DNA from: Deltaproteobacteria bacterium
GTDB lineage: Bacteria > Desulfobacterota > Syntrophobacteria > Syntrophobacterales > Thermodesulforhabdaceae
Assembly: GCA_019309115.1 (NCBI GenBank)
Contig: JAFDGW010000014.1
Coordinates: 1-64,000, forward strand
Length of the DNA: 64,000 nt
Direction of reading: 5' to 3'
Shown: in pieces, positions 17,312-26,361 of the stretch
Numbering within the stretch: position 1 is the stretch's first letter
Layout: the number at the start of each line of letters is the position of its first letter
Program-made: the position numbers and the translations under genes
Notes under the pieces: model-generated
Database searches by the model: none
The model's input: the letters and a program-made list of their open reading frames with translations, nothing else
Told to the model about the DNA's origin: nothing

Positions 17312-18199
17312 ATGCTCCAGTTACTGCCTCAGGCTATTGTTGATGGAATCCTTATTGGCGGAATTTATATCACTGTTGCTATAGGTTTTTCTCTAGCATA
17401 CGGGGTCATGCACGTTATTGATTTTGCCGTTGGCGAATGGATCATGCTGGGGGCCTTTATGGGATTTTACCTCAACCGCTGGTTAGGACTGGAACCCATC
17501 TTACTTTTCCCCGTTATTTTTCTGAGCTTCTTTGTAGTGGGATTGTGGATTCAGCCACTTATTCACCGTGTGTTGAGTGGAAGACGCGGAAATCCTGTCC
17601 TCATGGGGTTGGTATTTACATTTGGTTTGGCTTTAATGATAAGAGGAATTGCTCTTACTGTCTTTGGTTTCTATTCTCATTCCATTCCGTCAAGCCTCGC
17701 GCAGGGTTCTTTGTTCTTCCAAGTAGGGCCCATTTTTGTGACTATACCGCTAATTCGTCTGACTGGTCTGGGCTACGCTGTTCTGGTTACGATGGGGCTC
17801 TACTATATTCTTCACAGGACGGATTTTGGCCTTGCCGTGCGCGCGCTGGCTCAGCATAAGGAAGCGGCAGGCCTCATGGGGGTAAACGCTCGTCGTACTG
17901 GGGGACATGTTTACGGGCTATACACGGGAATCAGCGCAACCACTGGTGCGCTTATCGGTTGTATCTTCTCGATCAGCGCTCAAATGGGACCGGATTACAC
18001 GATCTTTGCATTTTTTGTGGTGGTACTTGCCGGCATGGGGTATCTTCCTGGGGTTCCATGGGCTGCTTTTTTACTCGGGTTTGTTCAATCGTTCTTTCTT
18101 ATATATCTCAGCCCATCATACACCATGCTTGCCGTCTTTGCCGCCCTCTACCTGATTCTTTTGATTTCACCAAAAGGGATCTTCGGAAAGGGAGTTTAA
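17312..18199 (+). CDS. livH: Branched-chain-type amino acid ABC transporter, permease LivH
   Basis: Integral membrane subunit of 295 residues with about eight hydrophobic segments. It begins with the LivH-type sequence IVDGILIGGIYITVAIGFSLAYGVMHVIDFA and contains the EAA-like cytoplasmic loop LAVRALAQHKEAAGLMGVNARR contacting the ATPases. Forms the translocation channel with LivM. It sits between livK and livM, three bases before livM. Confidence 0.93.
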   Translation: MLQLLPQAIVDGILIGGIYITVAIGFSLAYGVMHVIDFAVGEWIMLGAFMGFYLNRWLGLEPILLFPVIFLSFFVVGLWIQPLIHRVLSGRRGNPVLMGLVFTFGLALMIRGIALTVFGFYSHSIPSSLAQGSLFFQVGPIFVTIPLIRLTGLGYAVLVTMGLYYILHRTDFGLAVRALAQHKEAAGLMGVNARRTGGHVYGLYTGISATTGALIGCIFSISAQMGPDYTIFAFFVVVLAGMGYLPGVPWAAFLLGFVQSFFLIYLSPSYTMLAVFAALYLILLISPKGIFGKGV

Positions 18200-18202
18200 G
18201 GT

Positions 18203-19153
18203 ATGGGTCGAAAATTCTATGCGTCCATCTCAGTGGTAGTACTGCTATTTCTTGTCGTTCCTCTGGTAGTACATGATACTTTCTATCTGAGAGTCATTAC
18301 TGAAGCAATTATGTGGATTGGTCTTGCGGTAACGTGGGATGTGCTCGCCGGATACACGGGCTATCTCAACTTCGGACACGGTGCTTTTTTTGGTATAGGA
18401 GCGTACACCACGGCCATACTCATGGTGCATAAGGGGTGGCCGTTTTTTGCAGCCAGCATTGCTGGAGGTGCTATGGCTGGGCTGGGAGCGCTCATTGCTG
18501 GCATACCTACTCTGAGACTTAGAGGAGCCTATTTTGCGATAGCTACGTGGGCTTTGGCGCGGGCTATTCAGCAGCTTGCTCTGATACTGGACATAACAGG
18601 TGGACCTGATGGCATGCGGTTGCCTCCTTTTTTGCAACCTGGGTTCTTTTTCTACGTGATGGGCGGTACGGTGCTGATAATTTTCATCGTCTTTTGGTAC
18701 CTTTTTGAAGTCCATCCTTTCGGTTTAAAGGTCAAAGCCATTAGAGAAAATGAAGACGGCGCTATGGCAATGGGGCTCAATCCGGCAAGGATAAAGATAA
18801 AAGTTTTTATTATTTCGGCTGTGCCGACAGGCATAATCGGTGGGATATACGCTTACTGGATTACATATATCGACCCATCGTCAACTCTTGGAGACCTTGT
18901 GACGGATCAGGCAGTGGTTATGGCGGTTTTCGGCGGCCTTGGAACCCTTATTGGCCCGGCTATTGGCGCGCTGATAATTTCCACATTCAAAACCTATTTC
19001 TGGGCTTATCTTTCCGACTATCAGGTTCTTTATCTGATTATACTCGGCGGGCTTATCGCTCTTAGTGTCGTATTCATGCCTGATGGTTTGTGGGGCACGG
19101 TGTATGGGAAAATCCAGAATGCTCGATTAGCCGGTAGTAAGGAAAAACGCTAG
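18203..19153 (+). CDS. livM: Branched-chain-type amino acid ABC transporter, permease LivM
   Basis: Integral membrane subunit of 316 residues. Typical LivM features are the segment LAGYTGYLNFGHGAFFGIGAY and the cytoplasmic coupling loop KVKAIRENEDGAMAMGLNPARIK. GVLDG-like C-terminal motif appears as FMPDGLWGTV. It starts 3 bases after livH and is followed by livG after 29 bases, in the same operon. Confidence 0.93.
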   Translation: MGRKFYASISVVVLLFLVVPLVVHDTFYLRVITEAIMWIGLAVTWDVLAGYTGYLNFGHGAFFGIGAYTTAILMVHKGWPFFAASIAGGAMAGLGALIAGIPTLRLRGAYFAIATWALARAIQQLALILDITGGPDGMRLPPFLQPGFFFYVMGGTVLIIFIVFWYLFEVHPFGLKVKAIRENEDGAMAMGLNPARIKIKVFIISAVPTGIIGGIYAYWITYIDPSSTLGDLVTDQAVVMAVFGGLGTLIGPAIGALIISTFKTYFWAYLSDYQVLYLIILGGLIALSVVFMPDGLWGTVYGKIQNARLAGSKEKR

Positions 19154-19182
19154 AAATAATATGACCAGAGGAGATAGTGGTC

Positions 19183-19911
19183 ATGGGTCATCCTGTTCTT
19201 AATGTACAATCAGTTACTATGGCTTTCGGTGGTTTACGCGCTGTTGATGATGTTAGTTTTGATGTTAAGCCGGGCGAAATTGTAGGTTTGATCGGGCCCA
19301 ATGGTGCCGGTAAAACAACGCTTTTCAATGTTATAAGTGGGTACCTTAAACCAACACAGGGAAGAATCTTCTTCCATGGAGACGACATTACAGGAAAACC
19401 TCCCTATGATCTTGCGAAAATAGGCATCGGAAGAACATTTCAGATTGTTAAACCATTTGCAGGGCTTAGTGTTCTTGAAAACGTTATGGTTGCAGTTCTT
19501 CTGAAGCACCCGTCTAAAAAAAATGCAGAGGCGAACGCTCATGCTGTGCTCGAGTTTACAGGGTTGCTTGATAAAGCTCACATGCCTGCGTCAAGCTTAA
19601 CATTGCCGGGAAGAAAACGCCTCGAAATTGCTAAGGCTCTTGCCCTTGAACCGTCCTTGCTTCTTCTTGACGAAGTTATGGCAGGGCTTAACCCAACGGA
19701 GGTAAAGGAAACCACGGGGCTTATCCAACAGGTGCGGGATAGGGGAGTAACGGTCCTCCTTATTGAGCACAACATGCGGGTTATCATGAGTTTGAGCCAC
19801 AGAGTGATAGTTCTTAACTACGGTGAGAAAATAGCAGAAGGAAGCCCAAAGGAAGTAGCAGAAAACCCACTTGTGATTAAAGCTTACCTCGGTGAGGAGA
19901 TGGCGGTATGA
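19183..19911 (+). CDS. livG: Branched-chain-type amino acid ABC transporter, ATPase LivG
   Basis: Cytoplasmic ATPase of about 242 residues. Walker A is GPNGAGKTT, Walker B LLLLDEVMAG, and the switch histidine lies in LIEHNM. The ABC signature is not LSGGQ but LTLPGRKRLEIAKAL, a divergence seen in a LivG subgroup. GAGGAGA fits the ATG at 19183 better than the upstream GTG at 19177. The end overlaps livF by 4 bases. Confidence 0.92.
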   Translation: MGHPVLNVQSVTMAFGGLRAVDDVSFDVKPGEIVGLIGPNGAGKTTLFNVISGYLKPTQGRIFFHGDDITGKPPYDLAKIGIGRTFQIVKPFAGLSVLENVMVAVLLKHPSKKNAEANAHAVLEFTGLLDKAHMPASSLTLPGRKRLEIAKALALEPSLLLLDEVMAGLNPTEVKETTGLIQQVRDRGVTVLLIEHNMRVIMSLSHRVIVLNYGEKIAEGSPKEVAENPLVIKAYLGEEMAV

Positions 19912-20618
19912 GTTTGCTCAAGGTGGAAGACATTAGCGTTTACTACGGTGATATACGTGCCCTCTGGGGGGTGTCTTTTTCAGTCGAGCAGGGTAATACT
20001 GTTGCTTTAATAGGTGCAAACGGAGCAGGGAAAACGACAACGTTGAAAGCGATTTGCGGATTGCTTCCGCTATCTGATGGACGAATTATTTACAAGAACC
20101 AAAATATTGCAAATATGCCGGTCCATCAAGTAGTGGAGCAGGGAATTACCCTTATACCCGAAGGGAGGCAGATATTTCCGAAAATGACCGTTGAAGAAAA
20201 TCTTCTTGTAGGTTCTTATCTCAGGAGGGCGAAGGCTAAACGTTCGAAGAACCTTGCTCGTGTTTACGAACTGTTCCCGAGGTTGGCCGAAAGAAGAAAA
20301 CAGGTTGCTGAAACTCTTTCGGGAGGGGAACAGCAAATGCTAGCCGTCGGAAGGGGACTCATGCAGGATCCGGACCTTATTATGCTAGATGAGCCGAGTC
20401 TTGGACTGGCGCCTGTTATTGTCCACGAGGTTTTCTCGGTGATAAAAGAGCTTGCAAGGACAGGTCTTACTGTGCTTCTCGTTGAACAAAACGTTCACCA
20501 GACACTAAAAATCGCAGATTATTGCTATGTAATAGAAAGGGGAAAAGTCGTAAAAGGAGGTCACAGCAAGGATTTAGAGGAAGATTCGGCGGTCCGGGAA
20601 GCCTATCTAGGGTTTTAG
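19908..20618 (+). CDS. livF: Branched-chain-type amino acid ABC transporter, ATPase LivF
   Basis: Second ATPase of the transporter, 236 residues. Walker A GANGAGKTT, a standard signature LSGGEQQMLAVGRGLM, Walker B LIMLDEPSLGLAP and the LVEQN switch are all present, together with the LivF-typical LIPEGRQIFP. It pairs with LivG to power LivHM. It is the last gene of the operon and converges with the acyl-CoA synthetase gene 30 bases on. Confidence 0.94.
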   Translation: MSLLKVEDISVYYGDIRALWGVSFSVEQGNTVALIGANGAGKTTTLKAICGLLPLSDGRIIYKNQNIANMPVHQVVEQGITLIPEGRQIFPKMTVEENLLVGSYLRRAKAKRSKNLARVYELFPRLAERRKQVAETLSGGEQQMLAVGRGLMQDPDLIMLDEPSLGLAPVIVHEVFSVIKELARTGLTVLLVEQNVHQTLKIADYCYVIERGKVVKGGHSKDLEEDSAVREAYLGF

Positions 20619-20648
20619 GCATCCCGGAGCCGTCGGTAAAACTGGTGG

Positions 20649-22775
20649 CTACGGCCGATCAAAGATCATCAGTGCGTCAACGGCTTTAACTCCCGCACCT
20701 TCAGGAAGAACAATCAGGGGGTTGATGTCAAGTTCAACGAGGTTTGGAAGAGACTCAGCAAGATGAGATACCCGGACGATGGTTTCTGCGAGGGCTTGAA
20801 TGTCGGATTTTGCCGATCCTCGCGCGCCTTCCAGAAGACGGTATCCCTGAACTTCCTGGATCATCTTCAGAGCTTCTCTGTGATCCACTGGAGCGATTCT
20901 GATCGTAACGTCTTTCATTATTTCCACGAAGATTCCACCGAGTCCAAACATGACGGCATGTCCAAACTGAGGGTCCCGTTTTACGCCAATGATGACCTCA
21001 ACGCCACCGGTGACCATTTCCTGAATTAGTACGCCATTGATTTGCGCATCTGGGTATTTCGATTTTACAGCGGTCATCATTTCATTAAAAGCTGAGATAA
21101 CTTCGGCGTCATTTCGAATATTTAGCCGCACAAGGCCAGCTTCCGTTTTGTGAGGAATATCCGGTGAATCTATCTTCACGACCACAGGATACCCGATACG
21201 ATTCGCAATAGATTTGGCCTCTTCGGCCGAGGTGGCGCATTCCTCTCGGGTTGTGGAAATCTGGAAGCATTCGAGAATCTTTTTCGATTGATGTTCGCTC
21301 AGTACGCCTCGCAGATTCTCTCTATTCAAGTCAGGTAAAATATTTTCCATAGGGCTGATGACTGGTGGATCATTGCTCGTTTCCGTCCGGTGTAGTCCGT
21401 AATTGATAAGGTAGGCCAGAGCTTTCAGAGCCCGACGAGGCGATGAGTAACACGGCACTCGGGCTTCCTCCAGTATTTTCAATTGCTCGCTTATTAAATG
21501 TTCTCCAGCCGTCCATACGACCACAATAGGCTTTTGTGTTTCCCTTCTGGCACGAGCCAGATCGAGAGCCATACGGGTGCCGGAGGTTCCGACAATCATA
21601 GTAATGACAACAACGATTGCATCAACGCTGGGATCTTCTGCTACAGCCGTAAGAACCTTGCGGAAATCGTCAGCCGTGTTGATTACCTGTGCGGTCATGT
21701 CAACGGGATTCTGAGGTGAACCAAAGGATGGTATGGATTGCCTGATCTTTTCTACTGTGGACGTTTCGAATTCTGGCACTTCCACGCCGAAATCGTCGGC
21801 AATGTCGGCGCAAAGAACTCCTCCGCCTCCGGAAGTGCTTATAATTCCCAGGCGTGGGCCTCCAATGGTCGGAGGAAAGACGGTCATAAGCTTGGCAAGG
21901 TCAATAAATTCTTCCGTATCTTCTATGCGAATGATTCCTTTCTGCCGACACAAAGCACTAAAGACGGCGTCGGACCCTGTCAGGGCTGCGGTATGCGACG
22001 ATGCCGCGCGGCTTCCAACGTCGGATTTGCCTGTCTTGAGAACAACCAGGGGTTTACCCACGATTCGGGCTTTCTCGGCAACTTTTTTGAACGCCTCCCC
22101 ATTGCGTATCCCTTCAAGATATGCAAACACCATGGATGTGTTGTCGTCGTCCAGCATGAAGTTCATAAAGTCGATACACGTTAAATCCATTTCATTTCCC
22201 GTGCTGACGAGATACGAGAAGCCAATTCCATGTGACTGGGCCAGATTGAATATAGAAAAGCCCATGGCCCCGCTTTGGGTTACGAAGCCCACCGAACCTT
22301 TAAGCAGAGGAAATACGTCAAGAGCCGCAGAAAAGGCGGCGGCAATGTTCCGGTGAAAATCAACTGCTCCCTGGCAGTTAGGGCCACATACCCGTATGCC
22401 CCCTTCCCGGGCAATACGTGCTACTTCTTCCTGTATCTGTTTGCCTTCATCCCCTGCTTCAGCAAATCCGGAGCTGAAAATAGTAGCGAACTTTACTCCT
22501 TTTTCAACGCATTCCATGAGCACCTGTGGAACCATCCGGAAATTGACAGCAATAAGGGCAAGATCAATATCATCTGGGACATCTTTTATGGAGGGATAGC
22601 ATGGGATACCATCTATAGAAGTATACCGGGGATTTACAGGATATATTCTCCCTTGATAGCTATGCTTACGAAGATAATATAAGGGTTTTCCAGTAATTTT
22701 TGTGAAATCCTGTGATGCGCCGATGATAGCAATAGACGCTGGGGAAAAGAATCGATCAAGATCGGCTCTGTTCAT
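20649..22775 (-). CDS. ADP-forming acyl-CoA synthetase (acetate--CoA ligase, fused alpha-beta)
   Basis: About 708 residues, single-chain ADP-forming acyl-CoA synthetase: CoA-binding domain at the N-terminus (SIAIIGASQDF), succinyl-CoA-ligase-like domains with GPNCQGAVDF and VTQSGAMG, the phospho-histidine region ASSHTAALTGSD, and a C-terminal ATP-grasp domain (YPVVVKIDSPDIPHKTEAGLVRL). These enzymes make ATP from acyl-CoA in amino-acid fermenters, or run in reverse to activate acids. The start at 22775 has GGAGG at proper spacing. It lies 47 bases downstream of the glutamate dehydrogenase gene, probably in the same transcript. Confidence 0.9.
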   Translation of the reverse strand: MNRADLDRFFSPASIAIIGASQDFTKITGKPLYYLRKHSYQGRIYPVNPRYTSIDGIPCYPSIKDVPDDIDLALIAVNFRMVPQVLMECVEKGVKFATIFSSGFAEAGDEGKQIQEEVARIAREGGIRVCGPNCQGAVDFHRNIAAAFSAALDVFPLLKGSVGFVTQSGAMGFSIFNLAQSHGIGFSYLVSTGNEMDLTCIDFMNFMLDDDNTSMVFAYLEGIRNGEAFKKVAEKARIVGKPLVVLKTGKSDVGSRAASSHTAALTGSDAVFSALCRQKGIIRIEDTEEFIDLAKLMTVFPPTIGGPRLGIISTSGGGGVLCADIADDFGVEVPEFETSTVEKIRQSIPSFGSPQNPVDMTAQVINTADDFRKVLTAVAEDPSVDAIVVVITMIVGTSGTRMALDLARARRETQKPIVVVWTAGEHLISEQLKILEEARVPCYSSPRRALKALAYLINYGLHRTETSNDPPVISPMENILPDLNRENLRGVLSEHQSKKILECFQISTTREECATSAEEAKSIANRIGYPVVVKIDSPDIPHKTEAGLVRLNIRNDAEVISAFNEMMTAVKSKYPDAQINGVLIQEMVTGGVEVIIGVKRDPQFGHAVMFGLGGIFVEIMKDVTIRIAPVDHREALKMIQEVQGYRLLEGARGSAKSDIQALAETIVRVSHLAESLPNLVELDINPLIVLPEGAGVKAVDALMIFDRP

Positions 22776-22822
22776 TTGGTTCCTCCATTTGCCATTTGTG
22801 AACGTATGTAGGATAAAAGCCA

Positions 22823-24091
22823 TTAAGGGAATATCCCTCTTAATATCTTGGCCTCTGCTACCCGTTCAATTGCCAGCATGTATGCGGCGGTTCTCATGCT
22901 TACCTTCTCTCTAGAAGCGAGGTCGTAAACATCGTAAAAGGCCTTTGTCATGACCATTCGGAGCTTTGCTTTTACGTCACTTTCCGTCCAGAAAAGCTTC
23001 TGGATGTTCTGAACCCACTCGAAATATGAGACTGTTACACCTCCAGCGTTGGCCAGAATGTCAGGAATTACTAGGATTCCATTTCCCTCCAGGATTTCGT
23101 CGGCAAAAGGTGTTGTTGGTCCGTTTGCCCCCTCGAGAATAATTCTAGCCTGTACCTTTTCGGCGTTTTTCTTAGTAATCTGGTTTTCAAGAGCGGCGGG
23201 GACGAGTATATCGCAGGGGAGAACCAGCAGTTCTTCGTTAGTAATTGTGTCGGCATCAGGATAATTTATAACCGAGCCGGTTCGGTTAACCCAATCTTTA
23301 ACTGCCCTGATGGATAGGCCACGGGGATTGTAAATACCCCCGTGAACGTCCGACACTGCTATGACCTTCACACCCAAATCGTTTTCCAAGATATATGCTG
23401 CATTAGACCCGACATTTCCAAAGCCCTGGATGGCTGCTGTGGCATCAGAGAGGCTGATCTTTCTTATTTTTGCCGCTTCCTCCAGAACATATGCGAGTCC
23501 CTGTGCTGTTGCAGTAAGTCTTCCCAGAGTTCCTCCCAGTTCCAGAGGTTTTCCAGTAACGACACTGTTGCATGTATGACCTCTGAAAACGCTGTATGTA
23601 TCCACAATCCAGGCCATAACCTGGGGATTTGTGTTAACATCTGGAGCTGGTATGTCCTGATCTGGTCCTATGAAAGGCGATATTTCCCAGATGTAACGTC
23701 GTGTCAGCCGCTCCACTTCCTGGGGGCTCATGGAAGTTGGATCACACTGAACCCCACCTTTTGCTCCACCGAACGGGATATTTGCAACCGCACACTTCCA
23801 GGTCATCAACGCAGCTAAAGCGCGCACTTCGTCTAGATCAACCTGGGGATGGTATCTTATTCCACCTTTAGCTGGCCCTCTCAGGGTGTTGTGCTGAACC
23901 CGATATCCCGTAAGTAGCTCAACGCGTCCGTCATCATAACGCATGGGGAATCTGACCACAAATTCTCGCCGTGGATGCTTGATTTTTTCAAGAATCCATG
24001 GTTGTATATTCAACCGTTCGGCTGCTATATCAAATTGGAGGTTGTGCATATCTAGTGGTTTTAGCTCATCGTAGGTGTGGATGGTGCTCAT
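22823..24091 (-). CDS. gdhA: Glutamate dehydrogenase (Glu/Leu/Phe/Val family)
   Basis: Cytoplasmic NAD(P)-dependent enzyme of 422 residues that interconverts glutamate and 2-oxoglutarate plus ammonia. The active-site lysine region reads GPAKGGIRYHPQVDLDEV followed by MTWKCAVANIPFGGAKGG, and the dinucleotide-binding GFGNVGSNAA is present. Length fits the hexameric 420-residue class. In this island it would regenerate 2-oxoglutarate for transamination. It is the first gene of an operon with the acyl-CoA synthetase, behind a sigma-54 promoter. Confidence 0.94.
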   Translation of the reverse strand: MSTIHTYDELKPLDMHNLQFDIAAERLNIQPWILEKIKHPRREFVVRFPMRYDDGRVELLTGYRVQHNTLRGPAKGGIRYHPQVDLDEVRALAALMTWKCAVANIPFGGAKGGVQCDPTSMSPQEVERLTRRYIWEISPFIGPDQDIPAPDVNTNPQVMAWIVDTYSVFRGHTCNSVVTGKPLELGGTLGRLTATAQGLAYVLEEAAKIRKISLSDATAAIQGFGNVGSNAAYILENDLGVKVIAVSDVHGGIYNPRGLSIRAVKDWVNRTGSVINYPDADTITNEELLVLPCDILVPAALENQITKKNAEKVQARIILEGANGPTTPFADEILEGNGILVIPDILANAGGVTVSYFEWVQNIQKLFWTESDVKAKLRMVMTKAFYDVYDLASREKVSMRTAAYMLAIERVAEAKILRGIFP

Positions 24092-24153
24092 TTATTTCGG
24101 CCTCCCTGTAAAAGTTTGTAAATATAACCTTACGCCTGTATACATTTGAAAAA

Positions 24154-24169
24154 AGCAAGAAGCGGACCA
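24154..24169 (-). promoter_or_regulatory. Sigma-54 promoter of the gdhA operon
   Basis: The minus strand reads TGGTCCGCTTCTTGCT against TGGCACG-N4-TTGCW: GG and GC exactly spaced, TTGCT perfect, with mismatches only at positions 4 and 5. The predicted start at about 24143 is about 50 bases before gdhA. Confidence 0.7.
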
Positions 24170-24224
24170 TAGATGGAATGTTTAATAATGGCTTGGTTGT
24201 AAGAAGAAAGGGCTTAAGCTTAAC

Positions 24225-24258
24225 ATGCTAATTTGCATAATTTGATGCTGAAATGCAT
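24225..24258. promoter_or_regulatory. Two ATGC-N6-GCAT palindromes at the regulator start
   Basis: Perfect ATGC-N6-GCAT at 24225-24238 and again at 24245-24258, centres 20 bases apart. The second overlaps the predicted ATG of the regulator gene at 24253, so binding could both activate gdhA (start site about 85-110 bases away) and repress the regulator. The same motif occurs upstream of livK. Confidence 0.65.
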
Positions 24259-26037
24259 GATATTTTTCAGAAATTAATCAATACCACAGCATCAATAGCA
24301 GAAAATCGCACCGTTTGCCTTTCGGAACTTATTGACGAAGCATGGTTTGCTGTGTGCGTTGACGGCAGAATTCTTTCGTCGAACAGAACAGCAGAAGAAC
24401 AATTTGGTTTTCGCAGGAATTTGGTTTTGTCATCGTTGCACCCGGAGTTATGGCAGCGCATCTGGCCTGTTGCATCTGGAGAACAGAAACATCTGTTATG
24501 TTGTGTTCAAATAGACTCTAATGAATATATTTTGAGAGCACGCCGTTTCGACAGTGTGACGTTTCCTGCCGGAGCTGTATGCAGCCTTGAAGACAAGAAT
24601 AACTTCGAATTGATCATTCAGGAAGTTTTCCAATTTTCTCATCTTGCTGCAGAACTTGAGACAATTATAAACTCGTCTCATGATGGGCTGTGGATCTGTG
24701 ATGAAAATGCGACAGTGGTGAGGATTAATCCGGCTTCTGAGCGAATAAATGGAATAAGGGCGGAAGATGTGACAGGGAAATCCATGCATGAGCTGGTTGA
24801 ACGGGGGTTTGTAGATCGGTCGGCGACTCTGGAGGCCATCCGTACCAGAAGAGTAGTTCACATGCTCCAGCGGACGAAAACCGGGCGAAAGCTTCTGGTT
24901 ACGGGCACGCCGGTTTTCGACAAAAGTGGCCGTATTGTTAGAGTCGTTACTACAGAGCGAGACATTACAGAAATTGAGGACCTTCACGAAAAGCTTCTTG
25001 AAAAGGAAGCCCTGACTAATGAGTATCGCGAGCAGATTCTGCAGATGCAACTTGAGAAAATGATGTCCAGACAAATCGTTGCCCGTAGCCCAGCCATGAT
25101 AAAGGTGCTCGATCAGGCGATCAAAGCTGCTCGAGTTGACTCAACCGTTATCTTGCTGGGCGAATCAGGAGTTGGAAAAGGCCTCATAGCGGAGATGATC
25201 CACAAATACAGTGATAGATCTCATGCTCCGTTCGTTAAGATCAACTGTGCTGCTTTGCCTGATTCTCTTATAGAGTCTGAACTTTTTGGCTATGAACCAG
25301 GTGCTTTCACGGGAGCTAAAAAGTCTGGCAAGCCCGGCCTGTTGGAGCTGGCTGACGGAGGAACGGTATTAATGGATGAAGTGGGAGAATTGTCACCTGC
25401 AGCCCAGGCAAAACTACTCCATTTTCTCGAAGACGGTTGTTTTACACGAGTGGGTGGAACAAAGCAGCGTGTGATTAATGTGCGCATTATTGCAGCGACT
25501 AACCGAAATCTTGATGATTTGGCAAAAAGTGGGGAATTTCGTCAGGATCTTTATTACAGACTACACGTTATACCCATACACATTCCGCCTCTTCGGGAAC
25601 GTCCTGAAGACATATTTCCGCTTCTAGAACATTATATTCACCATTTTTCATCATCCATGGGATGCGTGAAACGCTTAAGTTCCAGAGCGCTAAAAGTTCT
25701 TCTGAATTATAATTACCCTGGCAATGTTCGGGAATTAATAAACCTATGTGAAAGGCTTGTTGCCATGTCATCTGGCGAGGTTATCGATCGAAAAGATATT
25801 CCGGACGAGATACGCAAGAAAAGAAAAAGCCAACTTCAGGAACAGGAAGTCGTGGCCAATGAAAGGAGCTTTCGCGAGATGATTGAAGACTTTGAGCGCA
25901 AAATTCTGAGAGATATGTTGTCCCGGTACAAGACCCAGCAGAAAATTGCCGAAGCGCTGAAAGTTAATCAATCAACCATAGCCAGAAAATTAAAAAAATA
26001 TGGCTTTAATTGTGGAAAATGGTTGGAAAATGAATGA
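24253..26037 (+). CDS. PAS-domain sigma-54-dependent transcriptional activator
   Basis: A 594-residue enhancer-binding protein. An N-terminal sensory region (about 20-120) and a PAS domain (about 133-240, LETIINSSHDGLWICDENATVVRINPA) precede the AAA+ domain (about 270-500) with Walker A GESGVGKG, the sigma-54 contact loop GAFTGA and the Walker B region VLMDEVGE. The C-terminal HTH contains QKIAEALKVNQSTIARKLKKYG, a TyrR-like style. There is no receiver domain, so it probably senses a ligand. No clear ribosome binding site lies before the ATG at 24253. Its position suggests control of the flanking amino-acid genes. Confidence 0.9.
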   Translation: MHDIFQKLINTTASIAENRTVCLSELIDEAWFAVCVDGRILSSNRTAEEQFGFRRNLVLSSLHPELWQRIWPVASGEQKHLLCCVQIDSNEYILRARRFDSVTFPAGAVCSLEDKNNFELIIQEVFQFSHLAAELETIINSSHDGLWICDENATVVRINPASERINGIRAEDVTGKSMHELVERGFVDRSATLEAIRTRRVVHMLQRTKTGRKLLVTGTPVFDKSGRIVRVVTTERDITEIEDLHEKLLEKEALTNEYREQILQMQLEKMMSRQIVARSPAMIKVLDQAIKAARVDSTVILLGESGVGKGLIAEMIHKYSDRSHAPFVKINCAALPDSLIESELFGYEPGAFTGAKKSGKPGLLELADGGTVLMDEVGELSPAAQAKLLHFLEDGCFTRVGGTKQRVINVRIIAATNRNLDDLAKSGEFRQDLYYRLHVIPIHIPPLRERPEDIFPLLEHYIHHFSSSMGCVKRLSSRALKVLLNYNYPGNVRELINLCERLVAMSSGEVIDRKDIPDEIRKKRKSQLQEQEVVANERSFREMIEDFERKILRDMLSRYKTQQKIAEALKVNQSTIARKLKKYGFNCGKWLENE

Positions 26038-26202
26038 AATTCCAAATTAGCTTTGTTATCGGAATAATATTATCGTTTTTCCTTTTAATTCAACGGCTTA
26101 CAGAAATTTGCGAGAGAAATTGACAAACTTGATTTAACGTAGAAGTCTGCTTTAAGGCTCGTCTTTTCTGTTCTGGCTGGAGCATTAAAAAGATGGTGTA
26201 GA

Positions 26203-26361
26203 GTGGGATTCACCGTAGTGGAATTGAATTATCTTGACAAGCTGAGAAGAGAACTGGACATTGAGAAATGCCTCGATGATGTTCGGCCATCCTTTTTACA
26301 GGAAGAAAAGGACTTGACCGAGATTTCGCTCAGATCCCTGCAACCTGGACGCAGAATTTAA
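26203..26361 (+). CDS. Possible small ORF or gene remnant
   Basis: A GTG-started frame of 52 codons in the roughly 320-base gap after the regulator; the same frame is open upstream to about 26144. The translation looks protein-like (VVELNYLDKLRRELDIEKC, then DVRPSFL and a C-terminal PGRRI) but I recognise no family. There is no Shine-Dalgarno, and the end overlaps the convergent HD-GYP gene by 4 bases. It may be the tail of a decayed gene. Nothing else is evident in 26038-26357. Confidence 0.25.
   Translation: MGFTVVELNYLDKLRRELDIEKCLDDVRPSFLQEEKDLTEISLRSLQPGRRI

Noticed and set aside
21733-22356. 207-codon plus-strand frame
   Set aside because: Antisense shadow of the acyl-CoA synthetase gene, no domain signs.
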